DNA of 64,000 nucleotides from Marinarcus sediminis (GCF_048571275.1 NZ_CP182357.1:682001-746000), one strand, 5' to 3'. Counted from the stretch's first letter, positions 41,981 to 52,202 are shown. Made by a program: numbers and translations. The notes: generated by a model from the letters alone, not told the origin.

Positions 41981-43331
41981 ATAAATCGTCTAAGTTTTTA
42001 TACCCTTCAAGGTATTTAGTGTCGTATGTGTTATTATTGAAATCTTTATTTTCCATCATCTTAATATGAAATGGAATGGTTGTTTTAATGCCTTCAACTT
42101 CAAACTCATTGAGTGCTCTTTTCATAATTTTGATGGCTTTTTCTCGATCACGCCCCCAAACAATAAGTTTTCCAATCATTGAGTCATAATAAGGAGGTAC
42201 CACATAGTTTGTATAGATGTGAGAATCCACTCTTACATTTCTTCCACCTGGAACCATCCATTGAGTAATTTTTCCTGGACTTGGTAAAAATGAGTTTGGA
42301 TCTTCAGCTGTGATTCTACATTCAATGGCATGACCTCTGAATTTAATCTCTTCTTGTTTTGGAAGTTCATCACCTTCAGCCACTTTAATCATCCACTCAA
42401 CAATATCAAGACCACTGACCATCTCCGAAACAGGATGTTCAACTTGAAGTCGTGTATTCATCTCCATGAAATAGATATTTTGTTTATCATCTGCTAAAAA
42501 CTCAAATGTTCCTGCCCCTTCATACTCTAAGTATTTTGTTGCTTTCACAGCCACATTATGTAAATGTGCTCGTGTTTCATCATTTAATAAAATAGCAGGT
42601 GACTCTTCGATAACTTTTTGGTGTCTTCTTTGTAAAGAACAATCTCTTTCTCCTACATGAATAGCATTTCCATGAGAATCCCCGATAACTTGTACTTCGA
42701 TATGTCTTGGGTTATTGATAAATCGCTCTAAATACATGGTTCCATCACCAAATGCAGCAAGGGCTTCTGAAGACGCTGCCATAAACAGTTGATCAAAATC
42801 TTCCGCTTTGTTAATCAGTCTCATTCCTCTTCCACCACCACCAGCAGCAGCTTTAGCCATAATTGGGTAACCAATCTCTTCCGCAATTCGTCTTCCCTCT
42901 TCAATGGTATGAACAGAACCCGTTGAACCAGGAACAACAGGAACACCTGCTCTGATCATCTCCTCTTTTGCTTTTGATTTATCGGCCATTTTTTCCATAA
43001 CTTCAACAGATGGTCCAATAAATTTAATATTGTGCAATCGACAAATTTCTACAAAATCTTGATTTTCTGACAAGAATCCATATCCAGGGAAAATGGCATC
43101 ACACCCTGTCATCTCTGCAGCAGTAATAATTGCAGGTATGCTTAAGTAAGAATCAATAGATTTTACTCCACCAATACACACTGCTTCATCTGCATGTTTT
43201 AAGTATGAGGCATGTTTATCACCAGCAGAATAAACTGCCACTGACTTTTTCCCCATTTCTCTAATAGTTCTAACAGCTCTTTGTACGATTTCTCCTCTGT
43301 TAGCTATTAAAATCTTTTTAATTTCTGCCAT
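41979..43331 (-). CDS. accC: Acetyl-CoA carboxylase, biotin carboxylase subunit
   Basis: A 450-residue ATP-grasp enzyme that carboxylates the biotin of AccB. It has the family start KILIANRGEIVQRAVRTIRE, the glycine-rich AAAGGGGRGMRL loop, ERFINNPRHIEVQV, CSLQRRHQKVIEE and FMEMNTRLQVEHPVSE. It follows accB by two bases, the usual accBC pair for the first step of fatty-acid synthesis. Confidence 0.97.
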   Translation of the reverse strand: MAEIKKILIANRGEIVQRAVRTIREMGKKSVAVYSAGDKHASYLKHADEAVCIGGVKSIDSYLSIPAIITAAEMTGCDAIFPGYGFLSENQDFVEICRLHNIKFIGPSVEVMEKMADKSKAKEEMIRAGVPVVPGSTGSVHTIEEGRRIAEEIGYPIMAKAAAGGGGRGMRLINKAEDFDQLFMAASSEALAAFGDGTMYLERFINNPRHIEVQVIGDSHGNAIHVGERDCSLQRRHQKVIEESPAILLNDETRAHLHNVAVKATKYLEYEGAGTFEFLADDKQNIYFMEMNTRLQVEHPVSEMVSGLDIVEWMIKVAEGDELPKQEEIKFRGHAIECRITAEDPNSFLPSPGKITQWMVPGGRNVRVDSHIYTNYVVPPYYDSMIGKLIVWGRDREKAIKIMKRALNEFEVEGIKTTIPFHIKMMENKDFNNNTYDTKYLEGYKNLDDL

Positions 43332-43333
43332 GA

Positions 43334-43798
43334 TTAAATCTTTTCAATCACAAACAATGGCATATCATATTCAACAGGTTCTGCATCATTCACTAGAATT
43401 TGAAGAATTTTACAATCACACTCAGCTTCAACTTCATTCATGATTTTCATCGCTTCTAAGATACACAGAGTTTGACCTGCTTTTACTGTATCACCTACTT
43501 TTACGAACGCTGGAGATTCTGGAGAAGGAGCACTGTAATATGTTCCAATCATTGGAGCATTAATGGTATCTCCCATAATTGCAGCAGGAGATGCTGGAGT
43601 TTCAGCAAAAGCTGGTGCAGCTTGTTGTGCATAAGCAACCGGCGCAGGGGCAGAAACCACCTGTGGAGAAGCAACCGTTACTGTACCGTCAAAACCTTTT
43701 CCCATAGAAATCTCAAAATCACCCTCTTTGATTTTAAGCTTACCCAATTCGCTTTTATCGAATACTCTGATTAATTCTTTTATCTCTTTAAAATCCAT
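43334..43798 (-). CDS. accB: Biotin carboxyl carrier protein of acetyl-CoA carboxylase
   Basis: The start chosen is the ATG at 43798, giving 154 residues beginning MDFKEIKELIRVFDKS, as in AccB proteins; the frame extends 12 codons further without similarity. An Ala- and Pro-rich linker (residues 48-80) precedes the C-terminal biotinyl domain, with the modified lysine in EAMKIMNEV. It lies directly upstream of accC. Confidence 0.95.
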   Translation of the reverse strand: MDFKEIKELIRVFDKSELGKLKIKEGDFEISMGKGFDGTVTVASPQVVSAPAPVAYAQQAAPAFAETPASPAAIMGDTINAPMIGTYYSAPSPESPAFVKVGDTVKAGQTLCILEAMKIMNEVEAECDCKILQILVNDAEPVEYDMPLFVIEKI

Positions 43799-44004
43799 TA
43801 CTAACCTTTTAGTTAAATTTTTGGTATAATACAAGAATATTCATTAGAAATCAATAAAATGAAATTTATCGAATTTTGTCCATTTTTAATAAAATCTGAC
43901 ATAATTTATACACAATTTTACAATTTTTGACAATTTTTTAATAAAAATCACGCAAAAATAGAAGATTGAATTTTTTGATTTAAATGAGAGATTAGAGGTT
44001 AAAA

Positions 44005-44439
44005 ATGATCAGTGATAGAAATTTTATCAATATTGCCAAAGAGATTGCCAGTGCATCAAAGTGTGTCTCAAAACAAGTGGGTGCGGTTATCGTAAAAGAG
44101 GGTCGAATCCTTTCAACGGGTTACAATGGAACACCTGCAGGATTTACCAATTGCAATGCCCATTGGAAAGGGGAATATACTCCCGAACATCACGAATGGT
44201 CAAAAACGTATGAAATACATGCTGAAATGAATGCCATTATTTGGGCTGCGCGAAAAGGTATCAGTGTAGAAGGTGCTACAATTTATGTCACGCTTGAACC
44301 TTGCAGTGAGTGCTCAAAAAATTTGATTGCTTCGGGTATCAAACGAATCGTTTATGATAAATCGTATGAACATACAAACTCTGAATTGATTTCTCAATTC
44401 ATAAAAGACAATGGCGTAAAAATAGAACAAATCAAATAA
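44005..44439 (+). CDS. Deoxycytidylate deaminase family protein
   Basis: A 144-residue zinc-dependent deaminase with the ligands in IHAEMNAI and LEPCSECSKNLI and a substrate region STGYNGTPAGFTNCN typical of dCMP deaminases. It would convert dCMP to dUMP for thymidylate synthesis. A ComEB-type role is less likely without competence genes nearby. It is followed two bases later by a methyltransferase gene. Confidence 0.9.
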   Translation: MISDRNFINIAKEIASASKCVSKQVGAVIVKEGRILSTGYNGTPAGFTNCNAHWKGEYTPEHHEWSKTYEIHAEMNAIIWAARKGISVEGATIYVTLEPCSECSKNLIASGIKRIVYDKSYEHTNSELISQFIKDNGVKIEQIK

Positions 44440-44441
44440 GC

Positions 44442-45011
44442 ATGCCCTCTTTTGACAATAAAAAATTTTACAAAAAATCCATTGCCCAATATGGGATAAG
44501 TGCCCAAGGGGTACATTGGAACTCCAAATATTCCCAATATAAACGGTTCGAAATATTAACCAGTTTCATTCAAAAAGAGATTGCGCTTTCAAGTATCATT
44601 GATGTAGGGTGTGGGTTTGCAGAGTATTACAACTATTTAAAAAAAAATGCGTGTACTCCTAAAAAATTTATTGGTATTGATAGAGAAAATGCCATGACGG
44701 CTATCTCTCGACAACGGTTTCCCCATCTTGATTTTCACACATTAAATATTTTAGAAGATACCCTTTTAAAAAGCGATTATTATATCTGCAGTGGGGCAAT
44801 GAATCTTTTAAATGAAAAAGAGTTTTTTCATTTTTTAACGCAATGTTATGCGCACAGTCAAAAAGGATTTATTTTTAATTTTCTAAAAAATGAGAGTTAT
44901 AACCAAATAAAAAGTGAAAATGTAATACTATTTTGCCAACAATTAACAAAAACAATAGAAATCAAAGACAATTATTTAGACAATGATATTTCGATTTTTC
45001 TCAAAAGGTAA
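44442..45011 (+). CDS. Class I SAM-dependent methyltransferase
   Basis: A 189-residue protein with the SAM-binding motif IIDVGCGFAEYYNYL and a second acidic strand end (KFIGIDREN). The start HWNSKYSQYKRFEILTSFI is common among small Campylobacterota methyltransferases. The substrate is unknown. It sits between the deaminase and a small lipoprotein gene, with three- and two-base gaps, in one probable operon. Confidence 0.75.
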   Translation: MPSFDNKKFYKKSIAQYGISAQGVHWNSKYSQYKRFEILTSFIQKEIALSSIIDVGCGFAEYYNYLKKNACTPKKFIGIDRENAMTAISRQRFPHLDFHTLNILEDTLLKSDYYICSGAMNLLNEKEFFHFLTQCYAHSQKGFIFNFLKNESYNQIKSENVILFCQQLTKTIEIKDNYLDNDISIFLKR

Positions 45012-45014
45012 ACA

Positions 45015-45410
45015 ATGATTAAAAAAACGCTCCTTATTGCTGGAACCATGGTTTTAGCACTGAACTTCACCGCTTGCACAACAACGGGAACCACAAAACT
45101 TGAAAACGTCAGCACAGCAGATGTTAAAATGAAAATTGTGAAAGGGAGTTCAACCATGTATGATATTGTAAAACTTTATGGAGAACCCACATCTACACGT
45201 ATAACAGATAATAATTTGGACATTTGGGATTACTCTTTCTCATCCGAAAGAGAGTCAATTCCAAGCTACATTCCTCTGGTAAAAAGTTTCTCAAGTGGTG
45301 TGAAAAAAGTCAATAAAGAGTTGGTGGTCTATTTTAACAGCCAAGGGATAGTAGATGACTACACTTTTAAATCAAACCACATTGAATCAAATACCGGATT
45401 ATTGCACTAA
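45015..45410 (+). CDS. Probable lipoprotein with a BamE/SmpA-like domain
   Basis: A 131-residue exported protein. The N-terminus (KKTLLIAGTMVLALNFTAC) looks like a lipoprotein signal with Cys21 as the lipidated residue, though the position before it (FTA) is not ideal. The middle (MKIVKGSSTMYDIVKLYGEP, ending WDYSF) matches the SmpA/OmlA fold found in BamE and related outer-membrane proteins. Its partners are unknown. Confidence 0.72.
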   Translation: MIKKTLLIAGTMVLALNFTACTTTGTTKLENVSTADVKMKIVKGSSTMYDIVKLYGEPTSTRITDNNLDIWDYSFSSERESIPSYIPLVKSFSSGVKKVNKELVVYFNSQGIVDDYTFKSNHIESNTGLLH

Positions 45411-45424
45411 ATATCACAACAATA

Positions 45425-45455
45425 TCATATTAACAAAGTATTATTCTCATATTAA
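45425..45455 (+). promoter_or_regulatory. Tandem TCATATTAA repeats before lutA
   Basis: TCATATTAA occurs at 45425-45433 and 45447-45455, 22 bases or two helical turns apart, just upstream of lutA. A related TCATATCAA lies at 51063 upstream of the TRAP binding-protein gene. Both could be sites for the regulator at 50403-51047. Confidence 0.35.
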
Positions 45456-45473
45456 ACAGCCAAGGGAGTTAAT

Positions 45474-46220
45474 ATGAGAATTGGACTTTTTATTCCTTGC
45501 TATATGAATGAACTTTACCCAGAAGCATCTATGGCAACACTTAAAATACTAGAGAATTTAAACTTAAATGTTGAATATCCTACCCAACAGACTTGTTGTG
45601 GTCAACCTATGGCAAATGCAGGTTGCTCAAAAGATGTCAAAACATTAGCACACAATTTTGTCGAAACGTTTAAAAAATATGATTATATTGTAGCACCCAG
45701 TGGCTCATGCGTTGCTATGGTTAAAGAGCATTACAGTGAATTTTTTCAGGATAACAGTGATTATGAGAAAGTACAAACATCCATTTATGAAATTTGTGAA
45801 TTTTTACATGATATTATTAAAGTGAAGAAGCTCAATGTCTCTTTTCCTTATAAAGTAGGCGTACACAACTCATGTCATGGTCACAGAGAGTTAAAACTCG
45901 CCAGTTGCAGTGAACTGAATATTCCATACTTTTCAAAACTTAAAAAACTTTTATCACTCATTCCCGATATCCAAATTGTTGATTTAAAACGAGACGATGA
46001 GTGTTGTGGATTTGGAGGTACATTTGCGGTAACAGAAGATGCCATATCTGCAGCCATGGGAAAAGACCGAATCAAAGATCATATTGACAGTGGCGTGCAA
46101 ATTATGACAGGAGCAGATATGTCGTGTTTAATGCACATGGAAGGCATAATCAATAAAAATAAAGAACCCATCAAAGTGATGCACATTGCACAAATTTTAG
46201 CAGGAGGAGACGCATCATGA
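45474..46220 (+). CDS. lutA: Lactate utilization protein A, Fe-S oxidoreductase
   Basis: LutA (248 residues) belongs to the two-CCG-domain family that binds a cubane cluster. The motifs are CCGQPMANAGC and CCGFGGTFAV, with a SCHGHRELKL segment between them. With LutB and LutC it oxidises L-lactate to pyruvate without a flavin-type lactate dehydrogenase. The gene begins after GGGAG at an ATG and overlaps lutB by four bases. Confidence 0.92.
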   Translation: MRIGLFIPCYMNELYPEASMATLKILENLNLNVEYPTQQTCCGQPMANAGCSKDVKTLAHNFVETFKKYDYIVAPSGSCVAMVKEHYSEFFQDNSDYEKVQTSIYEICEFLHDIIKVKKLNVSFPYKVGVHNSCHGHRELKLASCSELNIPYFSKLKKLLSLIPDIQIVDLKRDDECCGFGGTFAVTEDAISAAMGKDRIKDHIDSGVQIMTGADMSCLMHMEGIINKNKEPIKVMHIAQILAGGDAS

Positions 46221-47584
46221 ATCATCCACAAGAAGCTTCAAAATTTGTGGCCAATGATGCAAGAATGCATTGGCATGACAAAGCCTTATGGTTTGTACGA
46301 GAAAAAAGGGACTTGGCATCAAAAGGTATTCCAGAGTGGGAAAAGCTAAGAGAATATGCCCATGTCATTAAAACACACACCATGAGTAAACTTGATTACT
46401 ATTTAGAAGAGTTTGAGAAAAATGCACTGGCAAAAGGCATTGAAGTACATTGGGCAAAAGATGCTCAAGAACACAATGAGATTGTTTACAATATTCTTAA
46501 AAATAACAACGTCAAAAAATTGGTCAAGTCAAAATCTATGCTCACAGAAGAGTGCCACTTAAACCCCTATTTAGAACAAAGAGGCGTAGAAGTGATTGAC
46601 ACCGATTTGGGTGAAAGAATTGTTCAACTGCGACAGGAAACCCCTTCACATATTGTTTTGCCCGCCATTCACTTAAAAAAAGAGGATGTGGCACAAACCT
46701 TTCATACATTTTTAAACACCGATGCAAACAATGCCGACCCAACCTATTTAACCCGAGCTGCCAGAGAGAGTTTAAGAAAAGAGTTTTTAACTGCGGATGC
46801 AGGTCTTACGGGGGTAAATTTTGCCATTGCACAAACGGGTGGAATTGTGGTATGTACCAATGAAGGGAATGCCGACATGGGTGCAAGTTTGCCCAAACTG
46901 CATATTGCCTCTATGGGAATTGAAAAAGTCATCCCTCGACTTGAAGATTTAAGTGTTTTTACCCGACTGTTAGCAAGAAGTGCAACGGGACAACCTATTA
47001 CTTCATACACATCTCACTTTCATGGAGCCGTAGAAGGTGGGAAAATGCACATTGTCATTGTAGACAATAAACGAACGCCATTCTTACAAAGTGAAAAGTA
47101 TAAACAATCGTTAAACTGTATTCGATGTGGAGCCTGTATGAATACCTGCCCCGTTTACCGAAGAAGTGGTGGTCACTCATATGGGTATGTTATTCCAGGA
47201 CCTATTGGTTCAACACTGGGTGCTTTTAGAAATGCAAGCGAACATAAAACCTTGCCGTTTGCTTGTTCTTTATGTGCTTCTTGCTCAAATGTCTGTCCAA
47301 GCAAAATTGATTTACACAAACAACTTTACGCTCATCGACAAGATTTGGGCATGGCCAAATTAATTGACACGAAAAAAGCCGTTGCCATGAAAATGACATC
47401 TTGGCTCATGCAACACCCAATGCTTTTTGATATTGCGGGAAAAGTGGCCAGAAAAGTGGTACCACTCTTACCCAATTTCATACTTTACAGCAAAAGCAAT
47501 GTGTGGGGAAAATACAGAGAAATGCCAAAAATGCCAAAAAATTCATTCAAAGAGTTGTATGAAAAAAAGAGACAGGAGAATTAA
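46217..47584 (+). CDS. lutB: Lactate utilization protein B, iron-sulfur
   Basis: A 455-residue protein with an N-terminal LUD (DUF162) domain and two ferredoxin-type clusters, CIRCGACMNTCPVYR and CSLCASCSNVCPSKI, then a basic tail. It is the electron-transfer core of LutABC. It overlaps lutA by four bases and lutC follows its stop directly. Confidence 0.93.
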   Translation: MNHPQEASKFVANDARMHWHDKALWFVREKRDLASKGIPEWEKLREYAHVIKTHTMSKLDYYLEEFEKNALAKGIEVHWAKDAQEHNEIVYNILKNNNVKKLVKSKSMLTEECHLNPYLEQRGVEVIDTDLGERIVQLRQETPSHIVLPAIHLKKEDVAQTFHTFLNTDANNADPTYLTRAARESLRKEFLTADAGLTGVNFAIAQTGGIVVCTNEGNADMGASLPKLHIASMGIEKVIPRLEDLSVFTRLLARSATGQPITSYTSHFHGAVEGGKMHIVIVDNKRTPFLQSEKYKQSLNCIRCGACMNTCPVYRRSGGHSYGYVIPGPIGSTLGAFRNASEHKTLPFACSLCASCSNVCPSKIDLHKQLYAHRQDLGMAKLIDTKKAVAMKMTSWLMQHPMLFDIAGKVARKVVPLLPNFILYSKSNVWGKYREMPKMPKNSFKELYEKKRQEN

Positions 47585-48166
47585 ATGTCAAGTAAATCAA
47601 CCATTTTAAATGCCATTAAAAACAATAATATTGTCAAAGAAGTTCCTCTTCCCAATATTGAAAACTTTGGCATTACATTTGAAAATAAATTTGAACAATT
47701 TGAAAAGGTGATTCAAACCGTTGGAGGAAAAGCCTTAGAAGTTGCTATTGAAGATTTACAAAATCAAGTCAAAGTGTTGTATCCCGAAGCAAAAAATATT
47801 ATTTGCAACATAGAGAATACGACTCTGTCAACTTTTGATGAAAATGCCGTTCAAACACCTCATGAACTCAAAGATATAGATGTTGCCATTATCAAAGGAG
47901 AGTTTGCCGTAGCAGAAAACGGAGCCGTTTGGATTAAAAATCCAAGCAATCGACACCGAGCACTCTACTTTATTGCCAACAATATCATTATTGTGGTCAA
48001 AAAAGAGGACATAGTACACAATATGCACGAAGCCTATGAAAAAATTGATTTCGACAACACTGGATATGGTGTTTTTGTTTCAGGACCTTCAAAAACAGCC
48101 GATATAGAACAATCATTGGTTATTGGAGCACATGGCCCAAAATCGGGATTTATCTTTTTCATATAA
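47585..48166 (+). CDS. lutC: Lactate utilization protein C, LUD domain
   Basis: A 193-residue LUD-domain protein with AVAENGAVWI and VSGPSKTADIEQSLVIGAHGPK, the typical nucleotide- or cofactor-loop end of LutC. It completes the lutABC set. A sensor kinase gene follows after 29 bases, suggesting that the lactate genes and their sensor are transcribed together. Confidence 0.9.
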   Translation: MSSKSTILNAIKNNNIVKEVPLPNIENFGITFENKFEQFEKVIQTVGGKALEVAIEDLQNQVKVLYPEAKNIICNIENTTLSTFDENAVQTPHELKDIDVAIIKGEFAVAENGAVWIKNPSNRHRALYFIANNIIIVVKKEDIVHNMHEAYEKIDFDNTGYGVFVSGPSKTADIEQSLVIGAHGPKSGFIFFI

Positions 48167-48195
48167 CATGTTATAATAGATAAAAAAGGTACCGC

Positions 48196-50397
48196 TTGAA
48201 AAAATATATCTTTTTATCTGCTGTATTGATACTTTTTTCAACCGCACTTTTCTCAAAAGAGGTGCTTTTACTCCACTCATATCATAAAGGGTATAAGTGG
48301 AGTGATGACATATCAAAAGCCATTGAAGAGCGATTTGAACCCTACCGAAATATTAATCTGACCACCATTTATATGGATACCAAAAAAATAGCTACTCCTG
48401 CATATTTAAACAAACTCGCTTCACTCTATAAAGAGCAATTTGAGAAAAGAAAATTTGATTTGATTATTGTCAGTGATAACAACGCCTTTGATTTTGCAAT
48501 ACAATACCATGACTATCTGTTCAAAAACTTGCCTGTACTTTTTTGCGGAGTAAATAATTTTGAGAAAGCTTTTTTAGAAAAAAACAACATGAAGAACTAT
48601 ATGAGTGGTGTTGTAGAGCAAGTTGATATTGAAAAAAATTTTCAACTCATTTTAAAACTGCATCCAAATATCAAAAAACTTATTATTATCAATGACGTTT
48701 CACAAACAGGACAAGCAGTACGAAGGGAGTTAAATAAAATTATTCCATTGTACAAAGATAAATTTAAAGAGATAGAGTACATTGATAATATGGATATTGA
48801 ACAGATGAAAGATACCATTGACAACAGCAACGAAGATACTGTTATTTTATTTGTACTGCTCTTTAAAGATAAAACGGGAAAATTTTTTACGTATAAAGAG
48901 AGTCTCAAAGAGATTAAAAGTGTTGCTCATGTTCCCGTTTATGCCCTTTGGGATTTTTATCTTAACTATGGTGCCATTGGAGGGTTGCTTACAAGTGCAA
49001 AAGGACAAGGCGATGCGGTATCAAATATGGCTTTAGATATTTTAGAAAATCATAAAAATATCAACGATATTCCTATCCTTGAAAAGAGTCCCAACAAATA
49101 TATTTTTGATTTCAATGAATTAAAACGTTTTAATATTGATATTAGTACTTATTTAGATGATTATAAAATTATCAATGAACCTATTACTATCTACAAAGAG
49201 TATAAAAATTTTGTTGTATTCATTGCTACTGTTATTTTCGTTCTTTTTATCTTAATCCTTATGATGAGAGCCAATATTCAAAGAAGAAAAATTGTAGAAA
49301 AAGATCTCTCTAATCGAATCAAATTTGATAAAGTATTGCTTGATACTCTGCCTAATCCCATCTATTATAAAAATATTCATGGAAAGTTTTTGGGCTGCAA
49401 TTTAAATTTTGCCAACTTACATAACTGCACAAAAGAGGAGGTCATTGGTAAAACAGCATTTGATTTTTATCCTCTTGATATTGCTCAAAAAAACAGTAAA
49501 GTAGATGAAAACCTTTTAAGTACATGTGGAATGCATACTTCTGAATTGACCTTGCATTTTAATGACAAAATGAGATACTTTATTTTAAATAAAGCCGTAT
49601 ATGAAAATATTGATGGTACTGTCGGAGGAATTGTTTGTATCATGGATGATATCACTGAAAGAGTCCAACAAAAACAGTTCCTCATACAACAAAGTAAACT
49701 GGCCGAAATGGGCGACATGGTTGCTGCCATTGCACACCAATGGAACGAACCACTGGTTGAACTCTCTGCACAAGTTCAAGACATTGCACTATCCTACCAA
49801 CTCAATGAACTCAAAAACATTCAAATGGATGCGTTCGTCAAAGACTCTATGGTACAAATCCAATACATGTCCAAAACGCTCAGTGATTTTAGAAACTTTT
49901 TAAAACCCTCAACAAAAAAAATACTCTTCTCTATAGAGAAATGTTTAGATGAAATTTTTGACATTATTGGAAAACAAATCTTTTATTCCAATATCAATCT
50001 TAACATCAACTATGTCGATAAAAATCAAGATTTACTTATTTTTGGTTATGAAAATGAGTTTAAACAAGTGTTATTAAATATTATTAATAATGCGAAAAAT
50101 AAAATTATAGAACACAATGCAGATCATAAAACTAAAGGCAACATTACCATTAATATTTACAATACTCCCAATTACAATACGATTGAAATTTGTGATGATG
50201 CAGGTGCAATTCCCAAAAATATCATTGGCAATATTTTTGATCCTTATTTTACAACAAGAAAAGAGGGTACAGGTTTTGGATTGTATATGGCGAAAGTTAT
50301 TATTGAAGATAAAATGGGTGGAAAACTGCGCGTAAGAAATGACAATCAGATGGTTATTTTTACCATTAAAATGCCCAATAAAAACTATAAAAGGTAA
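48196..50397 (+). CDS. Hybrid-sensing histidine kinase with periplasmic binding-protein domain
   Basis: A 733-residue kinase starting at TTG. After a signal-anchor (residues 1-20) comes a periplasmic domain of about 300 residues that resembles ABC_sub_bind-type ligand-binding proteins (VLLLHSYHKGYKWSDDI, VSDNNAFDFAIQYHDYL). A membrane helix near residues 338-355 and a PAS domain (LDTLPNPIYYKNIHG) follow. The H box is AHQWNEPLVEL, and the ATPase domain ends in TRKEGTGFGLYMAKV. Position between lutC and its regulator suggests lactate sensing, which is inference. Confidence 0.9.
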   Translation: MKKYIFLSAVLILFSTALFSKEVLLLHSYHKGYKWSDDISKAIEERFEPYRNINLTTIYMDTKKIATPAYLNKLASLYKEQFEKRKFDLIIVSDNNAFDFAIQYHDYLFKNLPVLFCGVNNFEKAFLEKNNMKNYMSGVVEQVDIEKNFQLILKLHPNIKKLIIINDVSQTGQAVRRELNKIIPLYKDKFKEIEYIDNMDIEQMKDTIDNSNEDTVILFVLLFKDKTGKFFTYKESLKEIKSVAHVPVYALWDFYLNYGAIGGLLTSAKGQGDAVSNMALDILENHKNINDIPILEKSPNKYIFDFNELKRFNIDISTYLDDYKIINEPITIYKEYKNFVVFIATVIFVLFILILMMRANIQRRKIVEKDLSNRIKFDKVLLDTLPNPIYYKNIHGKFLGCNLNFANLHNCTKEEVIGKTAFDFYPLDIAQKNSKVDENLLSTCGMHTSELTLHFNDKMRYFILNKAVYENIDGTVGGIVCIMDDITERVQQKQFLIQQSKLAEMGDMVAAIAHQWNEPLVELSAQVQDIALSYQLNELKNIQMDAFVKDSMVQIQYMSKTLSDFRNFLKPSTKKILFSIEKCLDEIFDIIGKQIFYSNINLNINYVDKNQDLLIFGYENEFKQVLLNIINNAKNKIIEHNADHKTKGNITINIYNTPNYNTIEICDDAGAIPKNIIGNIFDPYFTTRKEGTGFGLYMAKVIIEDKMGGKLRVRNDNQMVIFTIKMPNKNYKR

Positions 50398-50402
50398 AAA
50401 TC

Positions 50403-51047
50403 ATGAGACTGCTGTTACTTGAAGATAATGCAAAACTTAATCAAACTATCACAAAAAGATTGATTCTAAAAGGCTACAAAGTAGATACGTTTACCGATGG
50501 ACTTGAGGCTTATAACAATATTGATGAGGGGTATCACTGTTTTATTTTAGATGTCAATGTGCCCTCTTTTGATGGGGTTAAACTCTTAAAAAAAATACGT
50601 GAATATTACACGGAAGTCCCTGTGATTATTATCAGTGCTTCTGTTGAGCTCGATGTCATTAAAGAGGCCTATGACTTTGGATGCAACGACTATTTAAAAA
50701 AACCTTTTTTTATTGATGAACTTGAAATCAAAATTGCTAAATTGTGCAACATTAATGATAATATCATCTCATTTGACACCGATTGTTATTTTGATTTTAA
50801 ATCAAGTTTAATCATTTGCCAAGGGAAAGAACAAAGACTTACACGAAAAGAGAGACTTCTTTTAAATCTCTTTTTATCACACAAAAACAGACTCCTCAGT
50901 TTTGATACCATCCAAAACTATGTTTGGGAGGGCAATATTGCATCGCTTGAATCGATTCGATCCCTGCTCAGAAGAGTACGAAAAATCTTACCCAAAGAGT
51001 ATATCCAAACCGTTGTAGACACAGGGTATATCTTTAAAACTTCTTAA
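50403..51047 (+). CDS. OmpR-family response regulator of the lactate island
   Basis: The protein has 214 residues: receiver with Asp50 in FILDVNVPSFDGV and DYLKKPFF, then a winged helix with VVDTGYIFKTS at the end. It follows the kinase gene by five bases and precedes the TRAP binding-protein gene by 73 bases. Control of lutABC and the TRAP genes is likely from position. Confidence 0.92.
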   Translation: MRLLLLEDNAKLNQTITKRLILKGYKVDTFTDGLEAYNNIDEGYHCFILDVNVPSFDGVKLLKKIREYYTEVPVIIISASVELDVIKEAYDFGCNDYLKKPFFIDELEIKIAKLCNINDNIISFDTDCYFDFKSSLIICQGKEQRLTRKERLLLNLFLSHKNRLLSFDTIQNYVWEGNIASLESIRSLLRRVRKILPKEYIQTVVDTGYIFKTS

Positions 51048-51120
51048 AAGAACACAAAAATATCATATCAATTTCATGTGGTGTCGTTACAATTTAATTG
51101 AAACTAACAAAGGAGTTCAC

Positions 51121-52194
51121 ATGAATATGTTTTCGAAAGCAACAAAGCTTGTTGTAGCAACTGCATTACTTGCAGGGTTAAGTACTGCTTCAATGGCGAA
51201 AGACAAAGTTTATAAATGGAAACTTGCAACAACTTGGGGACCAACACTCTCTCCCTTTATTGATGCACCTGAAAATATGGCAAAACTTGTAGAAGAGATG
51301 TCAAATGGAAGATTAATTATCAGAGTCGATGCAGCAAATAAACATAAATCTGCTTTTGGTATTTTAGACATGGTTAAAGGTGGACAGTATGAAATGGGTC
51401 ACTCTGCTTCATATTATTGGAAAGGTAAAGATATTGATTTATTACCTTTTACAACCATGCCTTTTGGTATGACAGCACCTGAACAATATGCGTGGTTCTA
51501 CTACGGTGGCGGATTAGAGTTAATGCAAAAAGCTTATGCTAAACACCATGTTCTTTCATTTCCAGGTGGAAACACAGGAAATCAAATGGGTGGATGGTTC
51601 AGAAAAGAAGTTAAAACATTGGATGACTTAAAAGGTCTTAAAATGAGAATTCCTGGATTTGCTGGAGAAATCATGGCAAAATTAGGACTTACTGTAACAA
51701 ATATTGCTCCAGGTGAACTTTATACTGCACTTGAACGTGGAACAATTGATGCGTTAGAATGGGTTGGGCCTGGAATGGATATTAATATGGGATTTCATAA
51801 AGTAGCACCATATTACTACACAGGATGGCATGAACCAGCAACAGAACTGCAATTTTTAGTCAACGAAAAAGCGTATAATAAATTACCAAAAGATTTACAA
51901 GCTATTTTATTGACCGCTATGAAAATATCATCGTATAACATGTATATTCAAAACTATGATATGAGTGCAACCGCTTGGTCAAAAATTGCCACAGAGTATC
52001 CTGATATTAAAATCAAAACATTCCCTAAACCAATTATGGATGCGATGAAACAAGCGAATAAAGAACTCTTAACAGAGATGTCAAAAGATCATCCTCTATT
52101 AAAAGAGGTTTTAGACTCACAAGCTGCTTATCAAAAGAAAGCCAGAGAGTGGACTAAAATGTCTGATTATCTTTACTTAAAAGATAACTTATAA
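51121..52194 (+). CDS. TRAP transporter substrate-binding protein, DctP family
   Basis: I chose the ATG at 51121, which follows AGGAG, giving 357 residues with a Sec signal ending SMA near residue 26. The domains match DctP-type solute receptors (WGPTLSPFIDAPEN, GGQYEMGHSASYYW, LKMRIPGFAGEIMAKLG, DALEWVGPGMD). The likely ligand, from neighbours, is lactate or another 2-hydroxy acid. It is highly similar to the orphan copy at 25761-26819. Confidence 0.93.
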   Translation: MNMFSKATKLVVATALLAGLSTASMAKDKVYKWKLATTWGPTLSPFIDAPENMAKLVEEMSNGRLIIRVDAANKHKSAFGILDMVKGGQYEMGHSASYYWKGKDIDLLPFTTMPFGMTAPEQYAWFYYGGGLELMQKAYAKHHVLSFPGGNTGNQMGGWFRKEVKTLDDLKGLKMRIPGFAGEIMAKLGLTVTNIAPGELYTALERGTIDALEWVGPGMDINMGFHKVAPYYYTGWHEPATELQFLVNEKAYNKLPKDLQAILLTAMKISSYNMYIQNYDMSATAWSKIATEYPDIKIKTFPKPIMDAMKQANKELLTEMSKDHPLLKEVLDSQAAYQKKAREWTKMSDYLYLKDNL

Positions 52195-52202
52195 AAAACT
52201 CT

